Positions 1 to 5,852 of a stretch of DNA of 12,128 nucleotides are shown piece by piece (the first letter of the stretch is position 1; each line of letters begins with the position of its first letter). The translations under genes were made by a program, and so were the position numbers. The notes beneath the pieces were generated by a model, which did not search any database, was not told the origin of the DNA, and saw only the letters and a program-made list of their open reading frames with translations. The stretch comes from Thiotrichaceae bacterium (GTDB taxonomy: Bacteria > Pseudomonadota > Gammaproteobacteria > Thiotrichales > Thiotrichaceae), in contig JALWYT010000201.1 of the NCBI GenBank assembly GCA_026992705.1, positions 5,807 to 17,934 on the forward strand, read 5' to 3'.

Positions 1-42
1 CATTCCGCCTGTACCTGCACCTAATACGACTACGTGAGCCAT
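1..42 (-). CDS. 5' fragment of an SQR-like FAD-dependent oxidoreductase (partial)
   Basis: Only the first 14 codons lie in the window, reading leftwards off the edge: MAHVVVLGAGTGGM. A hydrophobic beta strand followed by Gly8-x-Gly10-x-x-Gly13 is the dinucleotide-binding start of a Rossmann fold. This exact style of N-terminus is typical of sulfide:quinone oxidoreductases and related flavocytochrome c flavoproteins, which oxidise sulfide and pass electrons to quinone or cytochrome c. The start is supported by AGGAG (minus strand, 49-53) six bases upstream of the ATG. A type II NADH dehydrogenase or another flavoprotein of the same superfamily cannot be excluded from so short a piece. That a real gene starts here is quite sure; the SQR identity is a family-resemblance inference. 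Confidence 0.6.
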   Translation of the reverse strand, partial: MAHVVVLGAGTGGM

Positions 43-195
43 CTCAAACTCCTAAAAAATAAATTTTAATATTGTTTTGATAAAATACCCATGTAAATAA
101 CATTTATTTTAATATGCTCAAATCATAAGTAACATTTTATTGGTTAATGCATTTTACCTAACTAGAGCTGTCTTAATAAAGTTCTGATTAAGTAG

Positions 196-225
196 GAACG
201 AATTTTCTCAGAGGAAAATTCGTTC
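196..225. repeat. Perfect 12-bp inverted repeat with 6-nt loop
   Basis: The left arm GAACGAATTTTC (196-207) is exactly complementary to GAAAATTCGTTC (214-225), with TCTCAG/AG-type loop bases between. Neither side is followed by a T-run, so it is not a standard intrinsic terminator. It lies about 150 nt upstream of the SQR-like gene and could be an operator, an mRNA leader hairpin of that gene, or a small repeat. Confidence 0.7.
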
Positions 226-246
226 ATTAGAAAAGTGACTCATGAC

Positions 247-276
247 TTGACATATTCATCCTTGAGTAGCTTTATA
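247..276 (+). promoter_or_regulatory. Possible sigma70 promoter, no gene downstream
   Basis: A perfect TTGACA (247-252) is followed after 18 nt by TTTATA (271-276); TATAAC at 273-278 is an alternative -10 with a long spacer. No plus-strand protein gene follows. A transcript from about 284 would meet the hairpin and T-run at 308-349. In AT-rich DNA such matches arise by chance, so this is a weak call. Confidence 0.3.
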
Positions 277-307
277 ACCTTAGTAGTTAAGTTATAGCAC
301 TATAGCC

Positions 308-349
308 AAGGCTTCATTTATCCTAGCTGACCTCATCAAAGCTTTTTTT
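308..349 (+). terminator. Weak hairpin followed by T-run (candidate terminator)
   Basis: AAGGCTT (308-314) can pair with AAGCTTT (339-345) as seven pairs with one G-T wobble, and T's continue to 349. The loop is long (24 nt) and the stem AT-rich, so termination strength is doubtful. It would end a short RNA begun at the promoter-like pair 247-276. Confidence 0.25.
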
Positions 350-447
350 CAAGGGTACTTTAATTTTAATAATACTGCTAAAATCGATGGAAGTTATCCA
401 CGGTTTTTACAGCCTTGCTAATACACCACAAATATATAATATAGTCA

Positions 448-463
448 ATGTTATCAATAACAT
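448..463. repeat. 7-bp dyad ATGTTAT-CA-ATAACAT
   Basis: ATGTTAT (448-454) and ATAACAT (457-463) are perfect inverted arms two bases apart. The size resembles a dimeric regulator site. It lies about 40 nt beyond the yidD stop codon and close to a second dyad at 471-488. No known consensus is recognised. Confidence 0.45.
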
Positions 464-470
464 ATAAGAT

Positions 471-488
471 TATTACTATATAGTAATA
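471..488. repeat. 18-bp perfect palindrome downstream of yidD
   Basis: TATTACTAT (471-479) is directly followed by its reverse complement ATAGTAATA (480-488). It is entirely A/T apart from two C/G pairs and starts 14 nt past the yidD stop. It may be part of the 3' end of the operon transcript or a protein-binding site. It lacks the GC-rich stem of a standard terminator. Confidence 0.5.
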
Positions 489-502
489 TAAGCATAATAT
501 TG

Positions 503-745
503 TTAAGTTTGATCTTTTTCAGGTACAGGGTCTATGCCGCCCTCTGCCCAAGGGTGGCAGCGGGAAATTCGCTTTAGTCCTAGCCACATGCCTTTGATGG
601 CTCCGTAACGCTCAATTGCGGTGTGGGTGTAGCAGGAGCAAGTTGGGTAGTAGCGGCAATTGCTGCCAAGTAGTGGGCTAAGTATGAGTTGATAGGCTCG
701 AATAATAAGTAATAGGAGTGTTTTTAGGGGGTTAAATTGTGTCAT
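503..745 (-). CDS. yidD: Membrane protein insertion efficiency factor YidD
   Basis: A small (80 aa) inner-membrane-associated protein that helps insertase YidC place proteins in the membrane. The N-terminal third (residues 8-26) is a hydrophobic amphipathic segment. The family signature follows: CRYYPTCS at residues 30-37, then YGAIKGMWLGLKR (47-59), CHPW (63-66) and GGIDPVP (69-75). Cys30, Cys36 and Cys63 are the usual conserved cysteines; Cys38 is an extra one where the family commonly has Gln or Glu. The start ATG overlaps the hisI stop by 4 nt (ATGA), implying translational coupling. yidD normally sits between rnpA and yidC near the origin, so its place at the end of an hslVU-hisI cluster is less usual. 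Confidence 0.97.
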   Translation of the reverse strand: MTQFNPLKTLLLLIIRAYQLILSPLLGSNCRYYPTCSCYTHTAIERYGAIKGMWLGLKRISRCHPWAEGGIDPVPEKDQT

Positions 746-1146
746 TTTTTGCCATAAAGCTCTTTGGGATCAATCAGGGGTTCGGAGTCAATAATAACAG
801 AATCCCCTTGCACTAATTTATAGAAGCAGCTTTTTCTCCCTGTGTGGCAAGCAGGACCGAGTTGGTCAACTTGCAGGAGTATAGTGTCGTTGTCGCAGTC
901 AAATCGCATGGATTTTAGCTGTTGAATTTGCCCTGATTCTTCACCTTTACGCCAGAATTTTTGCCGTGAGCGAGACCAATAGCAGACCCGCCCCGTTGCT
1001 AGGCTTTCGGTAATAGATGCTTGATTCATCCACGCCATCATTAGGACTTCCCCCGTGTCATATTGCTGGGCAATCGCGGGGATTAAGCCATCCTCATTGT
1101 ATTTTAGCTGAGAAATTTCTTGTGTGATGTCGTGGTTTTTGTACAT
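742..1146 (-). CDS. hisI: Phosphoribosyl-AMP cyclohydrolase
   Basis: Catalyses the third step of histidine biosynthesis, opening the adenine ring of phosphoribosyl-AMP to give ProFAR, in the cytosol. At 134 aa it is the stand-alone HisI form; the HisE pyrophosphohydrolase domain fused in enterics is absent. Visible motifs are MMAWMN (36-41), CYWSRSRQKFWRKGEESG (55-72), the magnesium-binding Asp83-x-Asp85-x-Asp87 with Cys84 between, and zinc-ligand-type cysteines Cys100 and Cys107 in GPACHTGRKSCFY. The start lies one base after the upstream DUF971 stop with only a distant purine-rich stretch, so coupled translation is likely. No other his gene is nearby. Confidence 0.98.
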   Translation of the reverse strand: MYKNHDITQEISQLKYNEDGLIPAIAQQYDTGEVLMMAWMNQASITESLATGRVCYWSRSRQKFWRKGEESGQIQQLKSMRFDCDNDTILLQVDQLGPACHTGRKSCFYKLVQGDSVIIDSEPLIDPKELYGKK

Positions 1147-1147
1147 A

Positions 1148-1519
1148 TTAAATAATCTGCCCTGGCTTCTTGCGTTGATAACCTTTTTCTTCTAGTTTCT
1201 TGAGATAATCTGCCCACATTTCATCGTAATGATCCCCGAAACGTCGTAGCAGTGCCCAGTCATATAAGCCACTGTCATGGTTATCATCAAAGATTAACCG
1301 CACAGCATAATTGCCAATTGGCTCAATATCTTTGATATTCACATCTTCTTTGCCAATTTGTAGGGTGCCTTGACCGATACCATGCCCTTGTACTTCTGCT
1401 GAGGGGGAGTGTACTCGCAAGAATTCACAGGATAACTGGTGAGTTACGCCATCTGGCCAAGTAATCTCAAGAATACGTGATTTTTGATGTAATGCGATGT
1501 TTGTAGGTGCTGTTGCCAT
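1148..1519 (-). CDS. DUF971 family protein (GBBH-like N-terminal domain)
   Basis: A 123-aa protein made of one DUF971 domain, the small fold that forms the N-terminus of gamma-butyrobetaine hydroxylases and is also found in some iron-sulfur-related proteins. Recognisable elements are LEITWPDGVTHQLSCEFLR (17-35), SPSAEVQGHG (38-47), DIEPIGNYAVRLIFDDNHDSGLYDW (64-88) and the terminal LEEKGY. Free-standing copies of this family commonly lie next to hslVU in gammaproteobacteria, exactly as here. The biochemical role is unknown; no catalytic residues can be named. The gap to hslU is 10 nt, with AGAG near the hslU stop as a likely ribosome binding site. Confidence 0.9.
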   Translation of the reverse strand: MATAPTNIALHQKSRILEITWPDGVTHQLSCEFLRVHSPSAEVQGHGIGQGTLQIGKEDVNIKDIEPIGNYAVRLIFDDNHDSGLYDWALLRRFGDHYDEMWADYLKKLEEKGYQRKKPGQII

Positions 1520-1529
1520 AATATTTTCT

Positions 1530-2858
1530 CTAAAGAATGTATCGACTTAAATCTTCGTTTTGTACGAGTTCGCCTAATGATTTTTCAACTTTTTCCGCAT
1601 CAATAACGATTTTACTCTCACAATCGGGAGCGGCGAATAAAATATCCTCTAGCAAGCGCTCCATGACGGTGTGTAGACGTCTTGCTCCAATGTTTTCTGT
1701 GTTTTCATTCACTTGGAAGGCGATTTCCGCAATTTTCTTTACCCCATCTTCGGCAAAGCTAAGTTCTACGCCTTCTGTTTTCAACAAACCAATATATTGC
1801 TCAGTGAGTGATGCATTAGGCTCAACAAGAATACGTTCAAAATCATGTGCGGTTAGTGCTTTCATTTCTACACGAATGGGTAGCCTACCCTGTAATTCTG
1901 GTATTAAATCTGAGGGTTTTGCTAAATGAAATGCACCTGAGGCAATAAATAAAATATGGTCAGTTTTCACCATGCCATACTTTGTACTCACTGTACTACC
2001 CTCAATTAATGGTAACAAGTCACGTTGCACCCCTTCACGGGATACGTCTGCACCGCTAGTATTGCCACTACGTACAACTTTATCAATTTCATCGAGGAAA
2101 ACGATACCATTTTGCTCAACATTGTTGAGTGCTTGGATTTTGAGCTCCTCTTCATTGATCATTTTATCGGCTTCTTCTTCTGCCAATAATTTAAGGGCTT
2201 CTTTAATTTTTAGTTTGCGGGTTTTCTTTTTATCTTTATTGAGATTTTGGAACATGCCTTGCAATTGGCTTGTCATTTCCTCCATTCCTGGGGGAGCCAT
2301 AATCTCAACACCAACTTTGGGGGCTCTTACGTCAAGTTCAATTTCTTTATCGTCTAATTGCCCTTCGCGGAGTTTTTTACGAAACTTTTGGCGTGTGCTG
2401 GATTGGCTTTCAGATTCATTCATCCAACCACCATTTTCATCTCTTGGGCGTGGAATCAAAATATCTAAAATACGATCTTCAGCCGCATCTTCTGCACGAT
2501 GTTTAACTCGCTTCATCTCCTGTTCACGCACAAGTTTGACAGAAATATCGGTTAGATCACGGATAATAGAATCGACCTCTTTGCCGACATAACCGACTTC
2601 TGTGAATTTTGTTGCTTCAACTTTAATAAATGGAGCATCGGCTAGGTGAGCTAAGCGGCGGGCAATTTCTGTTTTACCTACACCCGTTGGTCCGATCATT
2701 AAAATATTCTTAGGGGTTACTTCTCGACGTAAGTTATCATTAAGTTGTTGTCGTCTCCATCGATTACGTAAAGCAATTGCGACTGAGCGTTTTGCTTCAT
2801 CCTGACCGACAACATGGGTGTCTAGTTCTTGCACGATTTCGCGGGGTGTCATCGACAT
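1530..2858 (-). CDS. hslU: HslU, ATPase subunit of the HslUV (ClpYQ) protease
   Basis: AAA+ unfoldase that feeds proteins into the HslV peptidase chamber in the cytosol; 442 aa matches the family length. Walker A is GPTGVGKT (56-63), the pore-loop motif GYVG is at 89-92, Walker B is VFLDEIDK (253-260), and sensor-2 GARR is at 391-394. Residues about 110-240 form the charged I-domain inserted between Walker A and B. The C-terminus EDLSRYIL is the canonical tail that docks into HslV and activates it. AGAGG (2866-2870) lies 7 nt before the ATG and overlaps the hslV stop. A second in-frame ATG two codons later is possible; the first fits the family. Confidence 0.99.
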   Translation of the reverse strand: MSMTPREIVQELDTHVVGQDEAKRSVAIALRNRWRRQQLNDNLRREVTPKNILMIGPTGVGKTEIARRLAHLADAPFIKVEATKFTEVGYVGKEVDSIIRDLTDISVKLVREQEMKRVKHRAEDAAEDRILDILIPRPRDENGGWMNESESQSSTRQKFRKKLREGQLDDKEIELDVRAPKVGVEIMAPPGMEEMTSQLQGMFQNLNKDKKKTRKLKIKEALKLLAEEEADKMINEEELKIQALNNVEQNGIVFLDEIDKVVRSGNTSGADVSREGVQRDLLPLIEGSTVSTKYGMVKTDHILFIASGAFHLAKPSDLIPELQGRLPIRVEMKALTAHDFERILVEPNASLTEQYIGLLKTEGVELSFAEDGVKKIAEIAFQVNENTENIGARRLHTVMERLLEDILFAAPDCESKIVIDAEKVEKSLGELVQNEDLSRYIL

Positions 2859-2868
2859 AATAATGCCT

Positions 2869-3402
2869 CTATAATTCTTCTATAGTGTGATTATGGTTGG
2901 TGTAAATACAAATATCACCTGCAATATGTAAGGCTTTTTCAACAATATCTCTTGCGGGTAAATCTGTATTTTCTAATAAAGCAACGGCTGCTGATTGGGC
3001 AAATGCACCGCCAGAGCCGATAGCAATTAAGCTATTTTCAGGTTCAATCACATCGCCATTACCCGTTACAATTAATGAGGTTGATTTATCAGCAACAGCA
3101 AGCAATGCTTCTAAGCGTCGTAACATTCTATCGGTACGCCAATCTTTAGCAAGCTCTACAGCTGCTCGTGTTAAATTGCCGTTATATTCTTGTAATTTAC
3201 CTTCAAAACGCTCAAATAATGTAAATGCATCGGCTGTGCCACCTGCAAAGCCTGCAATCACTTTATCATTATATAAACGTCTTACTTTTCTGGCATTACC
3301 CTTCATAATGGTATTGCCAAGTGATACTTGTCCATCCCCACCGATAACAACACGATCACCTCGACGGACGGATACAATGGTTGTTCCTCTATATTGTTCC
3401 AC
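2869..3402 (-). CDS. hslV: HslV, peptidase subunit of HslUV protease (GTG start)
   Basis: Threonine protease subunit (12-mer) of the heat-shock HslUV complex. From GTG at 3402 the product is 177 aa, the usual family length, and begins (V/M)EQYRGTTIVSVRR. The Thr-Thr after Gly6 aligns with the catalytic N-terminal Thr, so a six-residue propeptide would be removed; this EQ-x-x-G-TT form is common in many proteobacteria. Other landmarks are GGDGQVSLGN, KVRRLYNDKVIAGFAGGTADAF, AVELAKDWRTDRMLRRLEALL, and GSGG of the active-site region. The frame is open to a TTG at 3462, but that extension has no ribosome binding site, whereas GGAG (3411-3414) lies 8 nt before the GTG. First gene of the leftward cluster. 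Confidence 0.96.
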   Translation of the reverse strand: MEQYRGTTIVSVRRGDRVVIGGDGQVSLGNTIMKGNARKVRRLYNDKVIAGFAGGTADAFTLFERFEGKLQEYNGNLTRAAVELAKDWRTDRMLRRLEALLAVADKSTSLIVTGNGDVIEPENSLIAIGSGGAFAQSAAVALLENTDLPARDIVEKALHIAGDICIYTNHNHTIEEL

Positions 3403-3410
3403 GTTATATG

Positions 3411-3414
3411 CTCC
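3411..3414 (-). promoter_or_regulatory. Ribosome binding site that decides the hslV start
   Basis: GGAG on the minus strand sits 8 nt upstream of GTG (3402-3400). Upstream candidate starts (ATG at 3435, TTG at 3462) have no comparable Shine-Dalgarno match, which favours the GTG start. Confidence 0.7.
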
Positions 3415-3489
3415 ATGCGGAAAATGAGGCTTCATCGTATGGGCGATAAAGTCGCTTTTCAATCATAATTTTTAAGATTACTATACAAA

Positions 3490-3513
3490 TTATCGGGAAT
3501 ATCTTGCATCAAG
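3490..3513 (-). promoter_or_regulatory. Possible sigma32-like promoter of the hslVU cluster
   Basis: On the minus strand CTTGAT (3513-3508) is followed by CCCGATAA (3497-3490). These resemble the heat-shock consensus CTTGAA and CCCCATnT. The 10-nt spacer is shorter than the usual 12-15, and one C is replaced by G, so the match is imperfect. hslVU is a classic heat-shock operon, which makes a sigma32 site here expected. Confidence 0.3.
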
Positions 3514-3769
3514 TCGATTACATACAGTAAGAGGTATGTTCATAAGTAAATAATAAGTAACTCAGATGTAAATATTATGCAGTGTTATCTATTTTGTTCT
3601 ATATTTTTGTGTAGGGATAACAATAGGTGTTTTGAGTAGGATATTGCCAACTAGACTATAAGTGCTTGTTTCGATAGCCCACTTTGTGGTATTTGGTAAA
3701 GTCATTCATATATTGTCTTAAAGCATTCAAATAATGTAACACTCATTATACAGATAGGCTAATCTGACA

Positions 3770-4813
3770 ATGATAAAAAAATTATTAATTACAACGATAT
3801 TAACTATATCATTCTTGTTCACTGCTAATGGAGCTGAATATGGACCTGTGGCGCCTAAAGAAACACTGTGGGATATTGCCAGCCGCAATCGACCCAGCTA
3901 CGATGTAACCACACAGCAAATGATGCTAGCGATACGACTAGCTAACCCAGATGCTTTTCAAAGTGATAATATTAATACATTAAAAGCAGGCGTAATTTTA
4001 TATTTACCTAGCCTTAGTGAAATAAACAAGCTGAATCAAGTACAAGCATTACGAATAGCAAAACGTCATAATAAAGTATGGGAGCAAAGTAAAAAAGCCA
4101 GTCACCACAGTAAAACGATAAAAAGTCAGTTGCAACCAAAATATTATGATTCCACAACTAAAAGTTCGATTTATAAACGCTATTACAAAGCATCGCAACG
4201 AGAATTACGCCGTTTGCAAAAAAAATTAAAACATGAGCAAAGAAAAGTTAGAAATTTAAAGAAACAACTTGCAACATTAAGTAGGTCTAGCTCTCAGCAA
4301 GACATAAAGCAAAATGCTCTACCAGCTAAACTAGAAAGTCTTGCTACATTACAGAGCAAAATTAAACATTTGCAAGAGATTATACAACAAAAAAATGTAC
4401 ATATTGCTCAATTAGAAAATATGAAGGCAATAGCAAGTGAAACAATAAAAAAGCAAGCGGAAGTAAACCAAATCTTATTTAACCGTTTAAAAGCGATTGC
4501 CCCTGATCAAGTGTTAACTAAAGAAGCTTCAAGTGGCTCATTGAAGCTAGAGGGTATAGATAATAAAAAACAAGTGCCAACAACAACCGTAGCAAATACA
4601 GTACCAAAACTAGAAGAAAAGAATAGAGATGATGGCTTTATTATAGTAATTGGAGTATTTTCACTATTACTTACACTGGTTTTATTGTGGAAAATATTTA
4701 CTCAGTACTCAGCTAAGAAAAATACCCAAAAAGCTGAAAAAGATATAGTAACTGAAGAACACAAAGATACTAGCTCAGTATCGCAACATAAAGAGCCATT
4801 ACTAAGTACTTGA
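3770..4813 (+). CDS. Short FimV/TspA-like LysM-domain membrane protein
   Basis: A 347-aa envelope protein. Residues 1-21 form a signal peptide (Lys-rich start, hydrophobic core, likely cleavage after ANG or NGA). Residues 24-82 match the N-terminal FimV domain: YGPVAPKETLWDIA, then QQMMLAIRLANPDAF and AGVILYLPS, a LysM-like peptidoglycan-binding region. Residues about 135-235 are Lys/Gln/Leu-rich and predicted coiled coil. One membrane span lies at 290-309, leaving a short acidic/basic cytoplasmic tail. This copies FimV architecture, but full FimV is typically more than twice as long and ends in a TPR-like C-terminal domain, absent here. FimV-type proteins tie peptidoglycan to polar type IV pilus assembly. 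The ribosome binding site is weak (AGG 12 nt upstream). Role by homology only. Confidence 0.85.
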   Translation: MIKKLLITTILTISFLFTANGAEYGPVAPKETLWDIASRNRPSYDVTTQQMMLAIRLANPDAFQSDNINTLKAGVILYLPSLSEINKLNQVQALRIAKRHNKVWEQSKKASHHSKTIKSQLQPKYYDSTTKSSIYKRYYKASQRELRRLQKKLKHEQRKVRNLKKQLATLSRSSSQQDIKQNALPAKLESLATLQSKIKHLQEIIQQKNVHIAQLENMKAIASETIKKQAEVNQILFNRLKAIAPDQVLTKEASSGSLKLEGIDNKKQVPTTTVANTVPKLEEKNRDDGFIIVIGVFSLLLTLVLLWKIFTQYSAKKNTQKAEKDIVTEEHKDTSSVSQHKEPLLST

Positions 4814-4867
4814 TATTATAACTACTATCTTTATGATGGTTCAGGTTTTTGCCTAAACATTGAGAAT

Positions 4868-4873
4868 GGGGGA
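4868..4873 (+). promoter_or_regulatory. Strong ribosome binding site of the membrane protein gene
   Basis: GGGGGA lies 5 nt before the ATG at 4879 and fixes that start. It is G-richer than the other initiation sites in the window. Confidence 0.5.
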
Positions 4874-4878
4874 TAAAA

Positions 4879-5559
4879 ATGGAAATAGCACTATCCATTG
4901 CATTATTAATTGGTATTTTATTATTTATTGTCGGGCTATTAATTGTTGTTATATCAGGTTTTAAGCATCATTTTTTCACGGGCATTATTACATTATTCCC
5001 TTTCTTAAATTTTATTATATTGCCTACCGTTTGGCATCGGGCATATATTGGATTTTATCTTGGTATCATTGGTATATTGTTAACTTTAGGTGCTTGGTAT
5101 GGTGGTGGCAAACAATATATTATTCATGAACTACAAAATTATGGGATAAATATTGCAACAGAAGATCAACAAGATGTTGTTAAAAGCACAGAGATACAAT
5201 TATTAGATCATTCAGCTAATACCCAAAAGGACACACCTCTTACTGCCAATGTAGAAGAACAAGCTTCTAAAAAAGAGCAAATGCTTGGCTATATACCTAC
5301 TGGAGACTTACTTCCATTACCTAAGAAACCTCTGTATTTATTAAAGTTCCAAGCATATAAAATAGAGAATATTGCTGATCTCAAAGGCACATATATTCGT
5401 ATTATACAGAAAGATGGAAAAATCTTGGAAGGTAAAGTACTCCGAGCAACAGCAAATAGTTTATTTATTGAACAGCAAGAAGATAAGGGAGTGATTGCCT
5501 TTGAGATAAAGGCTGATAGTATAAGTGAGCTTGAAAAACTGACGAAAATTGAAAATTAA
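4879..5559 (+). CDS. Unrecognised three-span membrane protein with SH3/Sm-like C-terminal domain
   Basis: A 226-aa protein I cannot assign to a named family. Residues 4-27, 33-50 and 55-75 are hydrophobic and should span the inner membrane. A polar, probably disordered linker (about 90-145) leads to a compact beta-rich domain at about 150-222. Its core, LKGTYIRIIQKDGKILEGKVLRA (168-190) then SLFIEQQEDKGVIAFEI and an acidic SISELEKL end, has the alternating strand pattern of small SH3/Sm-like barrels. It follows the FimV-like gene by 65 nt and lies 3 nt before the ycgL gene, so it is probably co-transcribed with one or both. A partnership with the FimV-like protein is a guess from position and shared membrane location. 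Confidence 0.8.
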   Translation: MEIALSIALLIGILLFIVGLLIVVISGFKHHFFTGIITLFPFLNFIILPTVWHRAYIGFYLGIIGILLTLGAWYGGGKQYIIHELQNYGINIATEDQQDVVKSTEIQLLDHSANTQKDTPLTANVEEQASKKEQMLGYIPTGDLLPLPKKPLYLLKFQAYKIENIADLKGTYIRIIQKDGKILEGKVLRATANSLFIEQQEDKGVIAFEIKADSISELEKLTKIEN

Positions 5560-5562
5560 GCT

Positions 5563-5823
5563 ATGAATTGCTGTATTTATCGAAGTAAAAAGAAACAGGG
5601 TCGTTATCTTTACATTACTGAGAAAAATAACTTTGACCAAGTTCCAGATGAATTAATGAAACTATTCGGCAAACCCGAGTTTTCCTTTGAATTTGAATTG
5701 GATGAAAATAGAAAACTCGCCAATGCTGATGCCAAAGAAGTGATTAAACACCTGCAAGAAAATGGCTTTTTTCTGCAATTACCTCCACCTGATGATGTCA
5801 TAAAGAACTCAAGCATCGCCTAA
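5563..5823 (+). CDS. YcgL domain-containing protein
   Basis: An 86-aa cytosolic protein of the YcgL (DUF709) family, found mainly in gammaproteobacteria and of unknown biochemical function. Family marks are the opening MNCCIYRSKKKQGRYLYI, the segment VPDELMKLFGKPE (27-39), and GFFLQLPPP (68-76). Length fits the family. It starts 3 nt after the stop of the upstream membrane protein gene and has no clear ribosome binding site, suggesting coupled translation. It ends 29 nt before cbiX, which has its own good ribosome binding site, so a transcript boundary could lie here. Confidence 0.93.
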   Translation: MNCCIYRSKKKQGRYLYITEKNNFDQVPDELMKLFGKPEFSFEFELDENRKLANADAKEVIKHLQENGFFLQLPPPDDVIKNSSIA

Positions 5824-5852
5824 TTCCCTTCCTCCCGTTAAGGACTCAAATA

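Larger units (their letters stand above)
54..502. other. AT-rich intergenic region between yidD and the SQR-like gene
   Basis: This stretch holds no convincing protein gene on either strand; open frames are very short and lack ribosome binding sites. It contains a perfect 12-bp inverted repeat (196-225), a sigma70-like promoter pair on the plus strand (247-276) followed by a weak hairpin and T-run (308-349), a lone DnaA-box-like nonamer (394-402), and two close dyads downstream of yidD (448-463 and 471-488). It must also hold the promoter for the SQR-like gene, but I could not pick a good -35/-10 pair for it. Confidence 0.7.
3403..3769. other. Divergent intergenic region between hslV and the FimV-like gene
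   Basis: About 370 nt of AT-rich DNA with genes leaving in both directions, so it should carry both promoters. The only tentative site is a heat-shock-like pair on the minus strand (3490-3513). For the rightward gene I see no convincing -35/-10 pair. The longest small frames, for example a 20-codon one from 3577, have no ribosome binding site. No repeat or RNA gene was recognised. Confidence 0.6.

Noticed and set aside
394..402. DnaA-box-like TTATCCACG, near yidD, as a sign of a replication origin
   Set aside because: Only one near-match is present, with no cluster of boxes, and none of dnaA, rpmH or rnpA is nearby. yidD is here in an hslVU cluster.
1537..2592. Long open frames on the plus strand opposite hslU
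   Set aside because: They lie exactly antisense to a fully conserved hslU, give low-complexity Ser/Leu-rich products and have no ribosome binding site.
3403..3462. N-terminal extension of HslV from TTG 3462 or ATG 3435
   Set aside because: The extra 11-20 residues are not typical of the family and have no Shine-Dalgarno sequence, while GTG 3402 does.
3577..3639. 20-codon frame with several cysteines in the hslV upstream gap
   Set aside because: No ribosome binding site, no resemblance to a known small protein, and expected by chance in a gap of this length.
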